Shown: one piece after another, positions 51,583 through 61,327 of the stretch
Numbering within the stretch: position 1 is the stretch's first letter
Layout: every line of letters begins with the position of its first letter
Origin: Methylomonas fluvii
GTDB taxonomy: Bacteria > Pseudomonadota > Gammaproteobacteria > Methylococcales > Methylomonadaceae
Direction of reading: 5' to 3'
Assembly: GCF_014850975.1 (NCBI RefSeq)
Contig: NZ_JACXST010000004.1
Coordinates: 31,310 to 95,309, forward strand
Length of the DNA: 64,000 bases
Notes under the pieces: generated by a model
The model's input: only the letters and a program-made list of their open reading frames with translations
Databases searched by the model: none
What the model was told of the DNA's origin: nothing
Translations under genes and position numbers: made by a program

Positions 51583-53625
51583 ATGAAATCTTCTCAAACG
51601 GCGCAATATGTGTGTTTTTGTCTGTGTATCACACAAAACGCAATAGCCGAAACAGACGACGATTTAGGATTGATTTATGGATCTGGTCAAATGCAATCAA
51701 TTGCATCAGGGCACCCGTTGCAGCAAAGCCTAAGTCCTAGTGTTACGTCGGTTATGACGGCTAAAGACATTGAAAGAATCGGTGCCAGACGCTTGACGGA
51801 TGTTCTCGAATACTTACCTGGTGTACATGTAAGCAACGCCAGAAGTGGCGTTAAGGTTATTGGGTTTCGCGGTGTTTCCTCTGAGACAAACGCTCAAGTG
51901 TTAATCTTAGTCAATGGCGTACCTGTTAGGAATACATTATTTGGCGGAAAACCATTCGAATGGAATCTGCCGGTTAAGAATATTGCACATATCGAAGTAA
52001 TTAGAGGGCCTGGTTCAATGCTCTATGGTGGCGACGCCACGACTGGAGTTATCAACATTGTTCTGAAGACCGGCAAAGAGCTAAAAGGGGGCGATGCTGG
52101 TGGGTTCTTTGGAAATCAAGATACTTATGAAGGCTGGGCTGAATACGGTAACGAATCAGGCGACTTAGAGTACAGCTTAGCCATTCAAGGCGGTAGCACA
52201 AATGGTTATCAAGGAAGGGTCAGCCAAGACGCACAGACAGTTATAGATAGCCAGTTTGGAACTCACGTATCTAATGCACCAGGCGTCACCAATAATGGTC
52301 GGGGTGACATTGATGCGCGCATAGACGTGGCCTACAAAGATATGATCAGGCTTCGAGCCGGGTATCAAGGATTCAGACATGTAGAAACCGGTATTGGAGC
52401 GGCTTATGCCCTTGATGGTACTGGCGGCACAAATAATGATATATATAATCTCGATCTGTCGCTAAATAACAAAATCACCGATGCACTAACGAATAAAACT
52501 TCGTTTTATTTTTTGGGGCAAAATCCAAGTACCGATATTTATTTATTGCCGGCAGGTACGTTCGGCGGGTTATTGCCACTTGGTGCACGAAATATTGTGT
52601 CTGGTTTCCAGGGGACAACTGGGCTAACTACCCAACTCAATTACGTTGGCATTAATAAACACACGATTACAGGGGGTACGGGACTTATTTACAACTGGAT
52701 TTCTGATGGAACTGACAAAATCAATTACATCATTACTCCAACCTTTGTACAGCAGATCCCATTAACCGAAGCATCGGCATTTGGAAGAGATCCACTATTG
52801 GCATCGAAAGAGCGAACAAATTATTATGCGCTAATACAGGATGAGTGGAATTTCGCACCAGATTGGTATCTAACTACTGGCTTTCGCTACGATTATTACT
52901 CGGACGTATCACCAGGTTATAGTCCACGTATCGCACTGGTGTGGAATGTCAATTTGAATCTGACAACCAAGTTGCTATATAGCCGGGCATTTCGACCGCC
53001 GTCGTTTCTTGAAAAGAATCTACCACTGATTCCGGGCACTACAGTTAAACCGGAAACTGTAAACACGGTTGAATTCCAGGTTGAAAACAAATGGTCGTCT
53101 GATTTAATGACGTCGGCGAATGTTTATTGGTTTAAACAAGAAAACTTAATCGCGTCCACTAACTCCACAAGTGTGACCCCGGTCGGCTTTCGTAACAGCG
53201 CCCCAATTGATGGGATAGGCTTTGAGACTGAAACAAAGTACAAGCTAAGCAGCGATGTTGACTTTGCTGTCAGCTACAGTTATCACGGGTTGCCCTCTAC
53301 GTCTTATACAGGTCTAATGCCAGAACACATGGCAAAAGGGCTGATAAACTGGGACATCACTGATAGTTGGGCGGTAGGGACTCAACTAAATTGGATCGGA
53401 GAGCGAAAACGGCCATCCGATGATCCACGTGGGAATTTAGCAGGTTATTTTACGGCTGGTCTAACACTATCGACCAAAGTCGCGAAACCACTCGAATTCA
53501 CATTCAGAGTCAATAACATCTTTAATTCAACTCTAAAAGAACCAACGTTAAACCCAATTTTATTCCCAGGGGATGAAGCTATTCTTGGGCGAACCGTATT
53601 GGGACAAGTCAAAGTGACATTCTAG
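51583..53625 (+). CDS. TonB-dependent outer-membrane receptor
   Basis: A 680-residue receptor. A short signal peptide (cleavage after QNAIA) precedes the plug domain: SVMTAKDIERIGARRLTDVL, EYLPGVHVSNARSG, VLILVNGVPV and IEVIRGPGSMLYGGDATTGV, the usual plug signatures. The remaining 480 residues form the 22-strand barrel and end in a typical final strand GQVKVTF with C-terminal Phe. It imports a scarce ligand (siderophore, metal chelate or organic compound) using TonB energy. The stop overlaps the GTG start of the P450 gene (TAGTG), so the two are translationally coupled. The ligand is unknown. Confidence 0.92.
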   Translation: MKSSQTAQYVCFCLCITQNAIAETDDDLGLIYGSGQMQSIASGHPLQQSLSPSVTSVMTAKDIERIGARRLTDVLEYLPGVHVSNARSGVKVIGFRGVSSETNAQVLILVNGVPVRNTLFGGKPFEWNLPVKNIAHIEVIRGPGSMLYGGDATTGVINIVLKTGKELKGGDAGGFFGNQDTYEGWAEYGNESGDLEYSLAIQGGSTNGYQGRVSQDAQTVIDSQFGTHVSNAPGVTNNGRGDIDARIDVAYKDMIRLRAGYQGFRHVETGIGAAYALDGTGGTNNDIYNLDLSLNNKITDALTNKTSFYFLGQNPSTDIYLLPAGTFGGLLPLGARNIVSGFQGTTGLTTQLNYVGINKHTITGGTGLIYNWISDGTDKINYIITPTFVQQIPLTEASAFGRDPLLASKERTNYYALIQDEWNFAPDWYLTTGFRYDYYSDVSPGYSPRIALVWNVNLNLTTKLLYSRAFRPPSFLEKNLPLIPGTTVKPETVNTVEFQVENKWSSDLMTSANVYWFKQENLIASTNSTSVTPVGFRNSAPIDGIGFETETKYKLSSDVDFAVSYSYHGLPSTSYTGLMPEHMAKGLINWDITDSWAVGTQLNWIGERKRPSDDPRGNLAGYFTAGLTLSTKVAKPLEFTFRVNNIFNSTLKEPTLNPILFPGDEAILGRTVLGQVKVTF

Positions 53626-54932
53626 TGCTTATTTATCTAGCTAGGCTAATAACCAATCCTACTGGCGCATTAACCGCTATACACAAGAAATATGGCGACT
53701 TTGTGCAAACATGCTTTTTCAATAAGAAGCTTTTATTTACATCAAATCCGGAACATTACGAGGAAATATTCAATCAAGAAGCTAGGGGCCTTTTGAATAG
53801 AGACTCACTTTATGAAGCAAAAAAACCTATGTTCGGCGATGGACTGTTTAATAGCAAGGGCGCTACATGGACAAACCAGCGTCGACTAATGCAGCCAATG
53901 TTTACAAGGCAAGCTATCGCAGAGTGGCACGGCATTATGCTTAAAGAAGCCTGCAATGCCACAAGGCGGCTCAAAAACGATGGCGTCACTAAAGTAAACA
54001 TATCAGAGGAATTAAAAACCCTTATTCAGAGCATTCTGATTCAGGTCATGTTTGGCCAGGCAAAAACATCACATAATGAAGAGTTATTGATGGCGGCGAT
54101 TGACACCATAGTAAAAGGATTATTTCCGCATTTACTAACAGAGACGCTAGGCAAGGGAAAATTAAAGCGGCTTTTTGTCCTACAAAATAGGAGGATGGAG
54201 AAAGCCATCAATCAATTCGTGGCCTATGTTGACTCCAAAATCGATGGAATTGAGCCGACAGGCCATGATTTAATTTCGCTAATGATGAATGGTAGGGACA
54301 GAAGCGGCTCACAAATGTCGAGAGAGTTACTAAGGGATGAGGCGGTTACGTTGTTCCTGGCTGGGCAAGACACCACTGTTAATACGTTGATATGGTTCTT
54401 TTACCTTATAGGTAAGCATGAGGCGGTCCATAAACGTATTACCAGTGAAATACAGGGCATCAAGGATGACCTATTGACGCCAGAAACTATGGAACGGTTG
54501 ATCTACACCAAGGCGGCGCTTTATGAGACATTACGCTTATATCCGCAGGCTATCGCGCTTAGTAGGGATACAGCAACGACGATAACCGTAGGAGGAAAAA
54601 CGGTTTCACAAGGTACGTCTGTAATAATGAGCCTTTATGCGACCAATCGTGATGCTAGGTGGTGGGAGCGGCCAAACGAATTCTATCCAGAACACTTTTT
54701 AAACGGTGCCGTAACGCAGCGACATAAGTACACGTTTCTCCCGTTCGGTGGTGGAGTACACAATTGTGTTGGTAGGCATTTCGCAGAGTTGGAAATGATG
54801 GTGATTATTGCCACAGTGCTACGAGAATTTACAATTCTCGTCAACGAGGACATTAAACCTACCGTTAGTATTACCTATAAGCCTGAGAGAGATGTAATCG
54901 TTTCGATAACTCAAACTACTCAAGCCCTATAA
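53625..54932 (+). CDS. cytochrome P450
   Basis: A 435-residue P450. The I-helix oxygen-binding motif is LFLAGQDTTVNT (about 243-254), the ExxR motif lies in LYETLRLYP, and the haem-binding loop is FLPFGGGVHNCVGRHFAELE with Cys381 as axial ligand. No membrane anchor or fused reductase is seen, so it should be soluble and need separate redox partners, none of which is encoded nearby. The GTG start overlaps the receptor stop. It is somewhat short at the N-terminus for the class (typical 450 residues). Substrate unknown; coupling with a TonB receptor suggests it oxidises the imported ligand or helps make it. Confidence 0.93.
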   Translation: MLIYLARLITNPTGALTAIHKKYGDFVQTCFFNKKLLFTSNPEHYEEIFNQEARGLLNRDSLYEAKKPMFGDGLFNSKGATWTNQRRLMQPMFTRQAIAEWHGIMLKEACNATRRLKNDGVTKVNISEELKTLIQSILIQVMFGQAKTSHNEELLMAAIDTIVKGLFPHLLTETLGKGKLKRLFVLQNRRMEKAINQFVAYVDSKIDGIEPTGHDLISLMMNGRDRSGSQMSRELLRDEAVTLFLAGQDTTVNTLIWFFYLIGKHEAVHKRITSEIQGIKDDLLTPETMERLIYTKAALYETLRLYPQAIALSRDTATTITVGGKTVSQGTSVIMSLYATNRDARWWERPNEFYPEHFLNGAVTQRHKYTFLPFGGGVHNCVGRHFAELEMMVIIATVLREFTILVNEDIKPTVSITYKPERDVIVSITQTTQAL

Positions 54933-55019
54933 ATGCATGTCGAAACCGAGACCGCCAAGGTGGACCATAGATACTGGTCGTGATGGTGGAAAACTAAAAC
55001 CTTTATCGAAGATATTCTA

Positions 55020-55952
55020 ATGAAAGTGATTGTTGCCTCAAGTGATTATGAAATCAGCAATGCGATCACCAATCAAATCCTTGGCGTTGAAAGCACCAGT
55101 ACATCCGTCATAGAGACAACAGATGATTTCATCGAGGCCCTAAAGAGCGATGAATATGATTTCATTGTCACAGATTATTCGTTCGATGGCACTGATATAT
55201 GGCAGTTAACTAAACTGATAAATTCGAAGCAATTGGTTGGGCACGCAGTGCCAGTTTACCTGATAAGCGAAACCTGTGACACCGAAGTGCCGGTTATTCT
55301 CGCCAAAGAATATAACTTCCAAACCATTTCAATAAATGACTTGGTAGAAACTCTACAGATGGCCCACTGCACCGGATACGTTCGCGGGCAGCGAGGACAG
55401 GTAAAAGCAAGCGTGCTTGTCATAGAAGACGATGAAGATGCCTCGGAAATAGTATATGAGGCCTTAAAGAGCGATTATGACGTCGATAGAGCCACAGATG
55501 GCGAACTAGGTTTAGCATTATGGAAAAAGAAACGTCACGATCTTATCTTGCTTGACTACATGCTTCCGGGGCGCAAAGGGGATGAAGTGCTATCGGAAAT
55601 AATGGATGTAGATAAGAACCAGCCAATTATTGTGATGACGGCCTTTGATAAACCAGAATATAACAAAGACTTTATCCTGAACGGAGCCAGTCAATATTTG
55701 CCAAAACCGTACACATTGATGGAGTTAAGAGCGCAATGCGTCAGCCAAATAAATAAAGCCAAACTAATTTATCAAGACTATTATCACGACCAGAAACAGA
55801 AAAAACTGAGAAATCTAGTCAATGAGTTAGAACGAGAGTTAACAGTTAGCAATATCGAGAAAGCAAGACGTATTATTGATGCGATTAAAATAAACTTACC
55901 GCATAGCTTATCCGAAGACGAACAAGCTAGGACTTGGAATTCGGTATTCTGA
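55020..55952 (+). CDS. double-receiver response regulator
   Basis: A 310-residue regulator with two receiver domains and no DNA-binding output. The first (1-120) is degenerate: it has VTDYSF with Asp52 but lacks the usual acidic pair. The second (about 130-255) is complete: IEDDEDAS acidic pocket (D137, D138), phospho-acceptor D179 in LILLDYMLPG, T207, and K229 in YLPKPYT. A C-terminal helical tail of about 55 residues follows. It lies 87 bp after the P450 gene and converges with the kinase gene, overlapping its end by 26 bp. It probably acts through protein contact, not by binding DNA. Confidence 0.85.
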   Translation: MKVIVASSDYEISNAITNQILGVESTSTSVIETTDDFIEALKSDEYDFIVTDYSFDGTDIWQLTKLINSKQLVGHAVPVYLISETCDTEVPVILAKEYNFQTISINDLVETLQMAHCTGYVRGQRGQVKASVLVIEDDEDASEIVYEALKSDYDVDRATDGELGLALWKKKRHDLILLDYMLPGRKGDEVLSEIMDVDKNQPIIVMTAFDKPEYNKDFILNGASQYLPKPYTLMELRAQCVSQINKAKLIYQDYYHDQKQKKLRNLVNELERELTVSNIEKARRIIDAIKINLPHSLSEDEQARTWNSVF

Positions 55953-57380
55953 TTGTAAAAATAGTGCCAGATATATGATTTGGCTCAACAGAGATGTCGC
56001 CGTTTAAACGTTGTACGAACTGTTTTGTTATTGCCAAGCCAAGTCCGTGCCCGCCATATCGCCGGCCTAGACTCATGTCCACCTGCCACCATGCATCAAA
56101 AATTTGATCGCAAAACTCAGCAGGTATTCCACAGCCTGTATCTGCAACCTCAATAATTAAAAACGCCTGGCTAAGTCGCCAAGTCAGAGTAATCACGCCA
56201 TCTGTGGTGAATTTACACGCGTTGCTCAATAAATTGTTCAGAATGTGCCGCAAAACCTCGCTATCCGATACAATCATGGTATCTGAGCCGATTAGCTGTA
56301 GCTGATTTCTATTGCGGTTAAGCAAAGGGGTAACATTCTCAACACATGCATGCATTAAAGGTGCAATTGCAATAGAAGTTAGTGCCACATCGTACCGGTC
56401 GGCCTCTAGCTGCGCATGTAATAGAATATTGTCGATTAAAGTATTCAGGTCATTAACGCGAACTAATGCCTTTGCATGTAATGCTCGATTTTCAGTGAAA
56501 ACAGGATCATCCGGTAAACGCTCAGCCAATAGTTGCAAATATCCCCTATGGCGTGTAAAGGTGTCTTCATTTCATGAGACACCATAGACATAATCTGCGC
56601 TTTATAAACGTTGGCGGTTTCGCTGCTTTCGAGCGCTATTTTTAAGGCACTCGTCCGCTCTTCGACGCTTTTCTCTAGCTCTGTTTCTGTCGTTTCGATA
56701 TTCGCCAACATATCGTTGAGAGTAATTCGCATGTTATTGATTTCGGATGACCCTGAAAAATGAACTCGATTTCCTCTCTCACCTAGGCTTACCTTATTGA
56801 GTACCATCGCCATTTCCATCAATGTCGAAGTAAATAGTCGTGACAACCTCCTGACAATGACTATAAAAAATAACGAGAAAATGAGAATGATCAATATTGA
56901 TCCTAGTAAAAGCTTCTTCATTACTAGGTCATATTCAGCTTTCGATATAACTAATTCGACGTACCCCAAATAGCTTTCTTGGTATATAGGTGAATAGAAG
57001 CACCATGAGTCTCGGTTGTCCGAATAGCTGGGCTCTTCAGTGCGAAGTGGCGGATTTAGTTCACACACAGACTTAGCACCGTAAGAAGCTAATAGTTCAC
57101 CACGACTATTATAAATCGTTGCTCCCAATACGTTTTTGTCTGACGCAAAGCTATGGACAACGGATTCCGACTGTGATGTTGAACCTAAAATTACCGAGTA
57201 TATGGCTGAATCAGCAAATGTTGCGGTATGTTCTCGCCAGTAGTGACTTGTGTAGTCGTTGATGTAATTAGAAATTAACTTGTACATGAATCCAATTAAG
57301 AAACATGACGCCAGGATAATGGAAATGAAAATCAAAAAATTGAACCGCTGTTGTATGTTGTAGCGGTCGAGCAGACTCAT
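55927..57380 (-). pseudogene. sensor histidine kinase split by a one-base frameshift
   Basis: The 5' frame (57380-56463) encodes two membrane helices flanking a periplasmic sensor domain (about 35-150), a HAMP-like linker and the dimerisation/His box MVSHEMKTPLHAIGD, then leaves frame. The 3' frame (to 55927) continues with YLQLLAERLP-like sequence and a full HATPase domain: N box HILNNLLSNACKF, G1 VADTGCGIP, G2 GGHGLGLAI. Adding one G at the run complementary to CCCC (56543-56546) restores HAIGGYLQLLAERL and one 480-residue kinase. It could be a true mutation, a slippage switch or an assembly error. The gene overlaps the upstream binding-protein gene by 4 bp and presumably pairs with the response regulator. 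Confidence 0.85.
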
Positions 57381-58240
57381 TTAATTTTAAGGGCGAAGGA
57401 ATCTAGTACAATCGGATCGAACTCAATAGCAAGATGTTGGGCTACTCGCCGATTCAGCGCGAATTTAATGACCTTGATGTTTTCATAGACTGGGCTCGGT
57501 CGGCTCACTAAGCGGCCTAATTGCTCTCCCAACGCAAAATCATCAGGATAAGCTGCTATGAGGGCGCCATTCTCAAGGTGGCTAAGGTTTGTCGATAAAA
57601 GGATGATCTTTTTATCCCATGCGACCTTCGCTACTTCATACAGAATATTTTTTGGTAAGTTAGCTGGGATAAATATTGCATCAGCGGACGTGGCTTCATC
57701 TAGTAACCGGCCAAGTACACGAATGGTGTCTAGCGAATCTACTCCTTCCCTAATTTCTATGACGGCTGATGACTTTAAATTATTTGGCACATAATCAATG
57801 GTCTGAAAATGGGATTGCTGAACTACAAAGAAGTGTTTGACTGATGGAAGTAATCTAGCCAAATGTTCAACCAGTACACGATTGTCAAGCGCCAAGCCTA
57901 CGCCGCTGTATTCCGCTGGATTAAAGTACATCAACCCTGCCAGCGTTCGTTCCCGATATTCCGTGCGGTAAATGTTCTCAACAATTCCCTTACCAAGCGC
58001 TATAACCCGGTCGGCATGCGTCGCATCAAGGATAGAGCTTATATTATTGTTATCGCCAGTAGATTCGATTCGTTGAACATGACTATTCATGTGTTCGATG
58101 CCGGCTATTACTTGGGCGTAAGCCGGATTCCCTAAAGCCTCCGCAGAGTAAACAATTACTACTTGAGGGTCTTTTGCGAATGTTGAGCAACTGAAAAAGA
58201 TAATACTCGATTTCAATAGGTTATAAATCTCTTTCCGCAT
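57377..58240 (-). CDS. ABC-type substrate-binding protein (sensor partner)
   Basis: A 287-residue exported protein with a signal peptide (LLKSSIIFFSCSTFA-K). The fold signs resemble the ABC_sub_bind family (PF04392-like): VVIVYSAEALGNPAYAQVI, a middle VGLALDNRVLVEHLARLLP and late LENGALIAAYPDDFALGEQL. No permease or ATPase genes accompany it. Its ATG-side neighbour and the kinase gene overlap by 4 bp at its 3' end, so it probably delivers a ligand signal to the kinase's periplasmic domain rather than feeding a transporter. Confidence 0.72.
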   Translation of the reverse strand: MRKEIYNLLKSSIIFFSCSTFAKDPQVVIVYSAEALGNPAYAQVIAGIEHMNSHVQRIESTGDNNNISSILDATHADRVIALGKGIVENIYRTEYRERTLAGLMYFNPAEYSGVGLALDNRVLVEHLARLLPSVKHFFVVQQSHFQTIDYVPNNLKSSAVIEIREGVDSLDTIRVLGRLLDEATSADAIFIPANLPKNILYEVAKVAWDKKIILLSTNLSHLENGALIAAYPDDFALGEQLGRLVSRPSPVYENIKVIKFALNRRVAQHLAIEFDPIVLDSFALKIK

Positions 58241-59150
58241 TTATCATCTTTAGTTGCTTCAATTCCATAATCAGAGGCATCAGCTCATGCCCGGTTAAAT
58301 CCCTCATTCGCCAATACTTAGCTGATTGATCGCCTTCTAACCAAATGGCAATGGCGTGAACTGTCTTTTTTGCCAGGTCTATTGCCATACGCGGCTGCAT
58401 TGTCCGTTGACTTATCTTGTGGCGATGAATTGCCTTTAACAAACATTCAATCGGGTCTGCCAACCCATCTTTAGTTTGCCCTTGATTATCGTTCAAACGT
58501 TTCAGAAATTCAGTAATTGGTTTATTCAGGGCAAGCATTATTAACGAACCGCCTAATACACCAGTTGTAAAAATATCTGATTTAGGGAGTAAGCCATCAA
58601 TCAATAGGAGTTCGCTTTTAAACAATTCAATAGCTTTTTTCATATTAATGTCTTCGCGCTCTCTGATTGAACGTTTATCTTGTAGAGAGCGTTGACGGCC
58701 CCGTAACGCGATATGAATGGCCTCATTGATAAATCCATTTCGCAGCCTCTCGGAAACAAAGGTCAACCCCAATTCGTTATAGGCGGCTTTCACTACTTCA
58801 TGTGGTGGTAGCGCCTCAAATTGCTTCGTCTTCGCTTCGATGCATAACGTCTGAAAATCTTCTTCGGTCATGTCGAAAATCAAGGCCATGAGGTAATCAG
58901 GTTTGGACAGCGTGCCATTTAGCCATGCTTCCTTCCGCCGCTTTCCGGATAATTTGAAGAGCGTATTACCGACCTTTACTAATGCGACGGTGATTGAGTA
59001 AGCATACAGAGACGGTATGTGCTGAACAAAATCGTCATGATCGCCTTCATCAACATCAAAGAACTCAAGTTCGGCAATTACAAGCCAATCAGCGAATGAC
59101 ATTCGCACAACGGCGCAACCTAAGTCGCTAATAGGGTAAACCATTTCCAT
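58221..59150 (-). CDS. hypothetical protein
   Basis: A 309-residue protein with no signal peptide. Residues about 195-212 (TTGVLGGSLIMLALNK) are mildly hydrophobic but too few for a firm membrane call. The central part is rich in Arg and Gln (GRQRSLQDKRSIREREDINM). No family is recognised. It overlaps the binding-protein gene by 20 bp, making it the first gene of a three-gene minus-strand operon (unknown, binding protein, kinase). It is divergent from the trb operon, where RK2 has trbA, but it does not look like a helix-turn-helix repressor. Confidence 0.6.
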   Translation of the reverse strand: MEMVYPISDLGCAVVRMSFADWLVIAELEFFDVDEGDHDDFVQHIPSLYAYSITVALVKVGNTLFKLSGKRRKEAWLNGTLSKPDYLMALIFDMTEEDFQTLCIEAKTKQFEALPPHEVVKAAYNELGLTFVSERLRNGFINEAIHIALRGRQRSLQDKRSIREREDINMKKAIELFKSELLLIDGLLPKSDIFTTGVLGGSLIMLALNKPITEFLKRLNDNQGQTKDGLADPIECLLKAIHRHKISQRTMQPRMAIDLAKKTVHAIAIWLEGDQSAKYWRMRDLTGHELMPLIMELKQLKMINAERDL

Positions 59151-59296
59151 AACACTGAATAAAAAAATTAATGTATTTGCGTTCGTAAGTCATTGTTGAT
59201 AGTATTTTTTTCGCAGTTTATAGCATGTCGAAAACATGACGCGATGAACTGGCGGCTTTCACTCGTACTGCAAAGGCCTATACGCCACTACGAAAT

Positions 59297-59309
59297 TTTA
59301 GCCGCTAAA
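59297..59309. promoter_or_regulatory. KorB operator upstream of trb
   Basis: TTTAGCCGCTAAA, exact consensus, in the divergent region between the cargo operon and trbB. It is about 110 bp upstream of the trb -35 box. Confidence 0.85.
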
Positions 59310-59387
59310 AAATAGCAACGTACACGATATTACATAACCGACTTCAATTGCCCTAACAAAAAGAGCGGAACGTGTTTAAAAAATCAA

Positions 59388-59467
59388 AAAGTGCAATGCA
59401 CTTTACGTTGACTGCGGAGGCAGTTTGTACTAGAGTGCATTGCAGTTTATAAAAAGTGCATTGCACT
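59388..59467 (+). promoter_or_regulatory. trb promoter with three palindromic operators
   Basis: -35 TTGACT (59408-59413), 17-bp spacer, -10 TAGAGT (59431-59436). Three related palindromes surround it: AAAGTGCAATGCACTTT (59388-59404), AGTGCATTGCAGT (59434-59446, over the -10 box) and AGTGCATTGCACT (59455-59467). They are spaced about 45 and 21 bp centre to centre. The sites differ from KorA and KorB operators, so another regulator, encoded outside the visible control region, probably binds here. Confidence 0.75.
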
Positions 59468-59518
59468 ATAAGCAAAATGCACAGGCGAACAGTGAAGCAA
59501 TGACCTGAGAGGATAACG

Positions 59519-60481
59519 ATGACCCACGAACAGAATCTACACGAATCAGTCAGTGACAGGGCGAAAGTAAAGCTCGAACGCGATTTAGGTCCAATCATAT
59601 TGTCTGCTTTAGCTGATCCGAGAACCGTTGAGGTGATGCTGAATGCCGACGGCAAACTATGGCAAGAACGTCTTGGGGACAAGATGAAGTGCATAGGAAC
59701 CTTATCAATTAGCAAGGGTGAGGCAATTATTAAAACTATTGCGGGTTTTCATGGCAAAGAGATCACCAGATTAAAACCCATCCTGGAAGGCGAATTCCCT
59801 CTTGATGGCTCACGATTCGCCGGCCAACTTCCGCCTGTTGTGCCTGCGCCAACTTTCGCAATCAGAAAGAAGGCTATTGCAATATTTCCACTGGAGCAAT
59901 ACGTCTCGGACGGCATCATGACCTGCAATCAATTCGATGTGATTACAAAGGCAGTCAAAGATCACAAAAACATTTTAGTTGTCGGAGGAACTGGATCAGG
60001 GAAAACGACGTTGGTAAACGCCATTATTAACAAAATGGTTGAGTTCGACCCCACAGAACGAGTGTTCATTATTGAGGATACCGGCGAAATCCAATGCGCG
60101 GCCGAAAACTACGTGCAGTATCACTCAACTATTGATGTCCCGATGACGCAGTTGTTGAAAACAACGCTCAGGATGCGGCCAGATCGAATATTAGTCGGTG
60201 AAGTACGTGGACCAGAGGCGCTAGACCTACTAATGGCATGGAATACGGGCCACGAGGGTGGAACGGCCACACTCCATGCAAACAATGCGAAGGCTGGGCT
60301 GGACAGATTATCCATGTTAATCAGCATGCATCCAGAATCACCTAGACCTATTGAACCGCTGATTGGCGAAGCGGTACATGTTGTTGTTTTCATCGCCAAA
60401 ACCCAAGAAGGCCGTCGTATTCAGGAAATCATAGAGGTTTCCGGTTACAGGGACGGTCATTACATAACCTCTAATCTGTAG
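59519..60481 (+). CDS. trbB: conjugative transfer ATPase TrbB (VirB11)
   Basis: A 320-residue VirB11-family secretion ATPase. Walker [16 protein letters not shown] (about 154-168), an Asp box [11 protein letters not shown], Walker B-like [20 protein letters not shown] and the His box [12 protein letters not shown]. It forms a hexamer at the base of the mating channel and works with TrbE. It is the first trb gene behind the palindromic promoter. Confidence 0.95.
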   Translation: MTHEQNLHESVSDRAKVKLERDLGPIILSALADPRTVEVMLNADGKLWQERLGDKMKCIGTLSISKGEAIIKTIAGFHGKEITRLKPILEGEFPLDGSRFAGQLPPVVPAPTFAIRKKAIAIFPLEQYVSDGIMTCNQFDVITKAVKDHKNILVVGGTGSGKTTLVNAIINKMVEFDPTERVFIIEDTGEIQCAAENYVQYHSTIDVPMTQLLKTTLRMRPDRILVGEVRGPEALDLLMAWNTGHEGGTATLHANNAKAGLDRLSMLISMHPESPRPIEPLIGEAVHVVVFIAKTQEGRRIQEIIEVSGYRDGHYITSNL

Positions 60482-60491
60482 GAGTTACAAA

Positions 60492-60992
60492 ATGAATGCA
60501 CTCGCGAATCGACTGCAAAGAGCACCGCTAATTCTGTTAATGGCATTGGTTTTTTTTATGCCAGAACAGGCGACCGCCGCCGTAGGTGATGGGGGAGCTT
60601 TACCTTATGAGGATTGGCTTACCAGCCTTAGAACATCGGTTACTGGTCCCGTAGCGTTTTCGTTGTCACTCATTGGGATCATTGTCGCCGGCGGTGTGCT
60701 GATTTTTGGCGGCGACTTAAACGGCTTCTTTCGGACCTTGATCTTCATCGTTCTTGTCATGGCCCTCTTAGTCGGTGCCCAAAACGTTATGACTAACGTA
60801 TTTGGTCGCGGAGCAGTAATCACACTGTCGGCGGATGAGGTAGGCACACAGCTCATGATTATGGGTTTTCACGCGACGCAGTATGTCAAGGGGGCATTGA
60901 TGATCGCGTGTTTAATAGCAACGTTAGCATGCCTTCAACTGCGTACATTAAAAAGCGCTGGTAAGTCATTGGCTATGGTGGGTGAAAAGTAA
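60492..60992 (+). CDS. trbC: prepilin TrbC
   Basis: A 166-residue prepilin. A long signal sequence ([20 protein letters not shown]) is followed by two membrane helices (about 55-75 and 78-98, [18 protein letters not shown] and [16 protein letters not shown]). A C-terminal tail of about 50 residues contains a further hydrophobic stretch. In RK2, TrbC is trimmed and cyclised by TraF to form the pilus subunit; traF is present in this plasmid. It lies 10 bp after trbB and overlaps trbD by one base. Confidence 0.9.
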   Translation: MNALANRLQRAPLILLMALVFFMPEQATAAVGDGGALPYEDWLTSLRTSVTGPVAFSLSLIGIIVAGGVLIFGGDLNGFFRTLIFIVLVMALLVGAQNVMTNVFGRGAVITLSADEVGTQLMIMGFHATQYVKGALMIACLIATLACLQLRTLKSAGKSLAMVGEK

Positions 60993-61327
60993 TGGCCTTA
61001 CGCGCGATTCCAATTCGCAGAGCGGGTAACAGAGACAACTTGTTCATGGGCGGGGATCGTGAGTTTGTGATGTTCTCCGGCCTAGTGGCCGGAGCGCTAA
61101 TTTTCTCCGCTCAAGAACTGAGGGCAGCCATTGTCGGGATAGTTTTATGGTTATGTGCATTATACCTAGCACGGTTGGCGGCCAAATCAGATCCGAAAAT
61201 GCGATTTATTTATCTACGACATTTACGGTATCGAGGTACGCGGGTAGGTAATTTAAGAGGGTATTACCCGGCCAGAAGCACCCCGTTCCGTGAAAATCCA
61301 AATAGCCAAGGGAAACAATACAGATGA
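60992..61327 (+). CDS. trbD: TrbD (VirB3-like)
   Basis: A 111-residue inner-membrane protein. The N-terminus ALRAIPIRRAGNRDNLFMGG and DREFVMFSGLVAGALIFS are typical of TrbD/VirB3, with one or two membrane helices (about 30-70). It anchors or guides the TrbE ATPase. Stop and next start overlap (ATGA). Confidence 0.93.
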   Translation: MALRAIPIRRAGNRDNLFMGGDREFVMFSGLVAGALIFSAQELRAAIVGIVLWLCALYLARLAAKSDPKMRFIYLRHLRYRGTRVGNLRGYYPARSTPFRENPNSQGKQYR

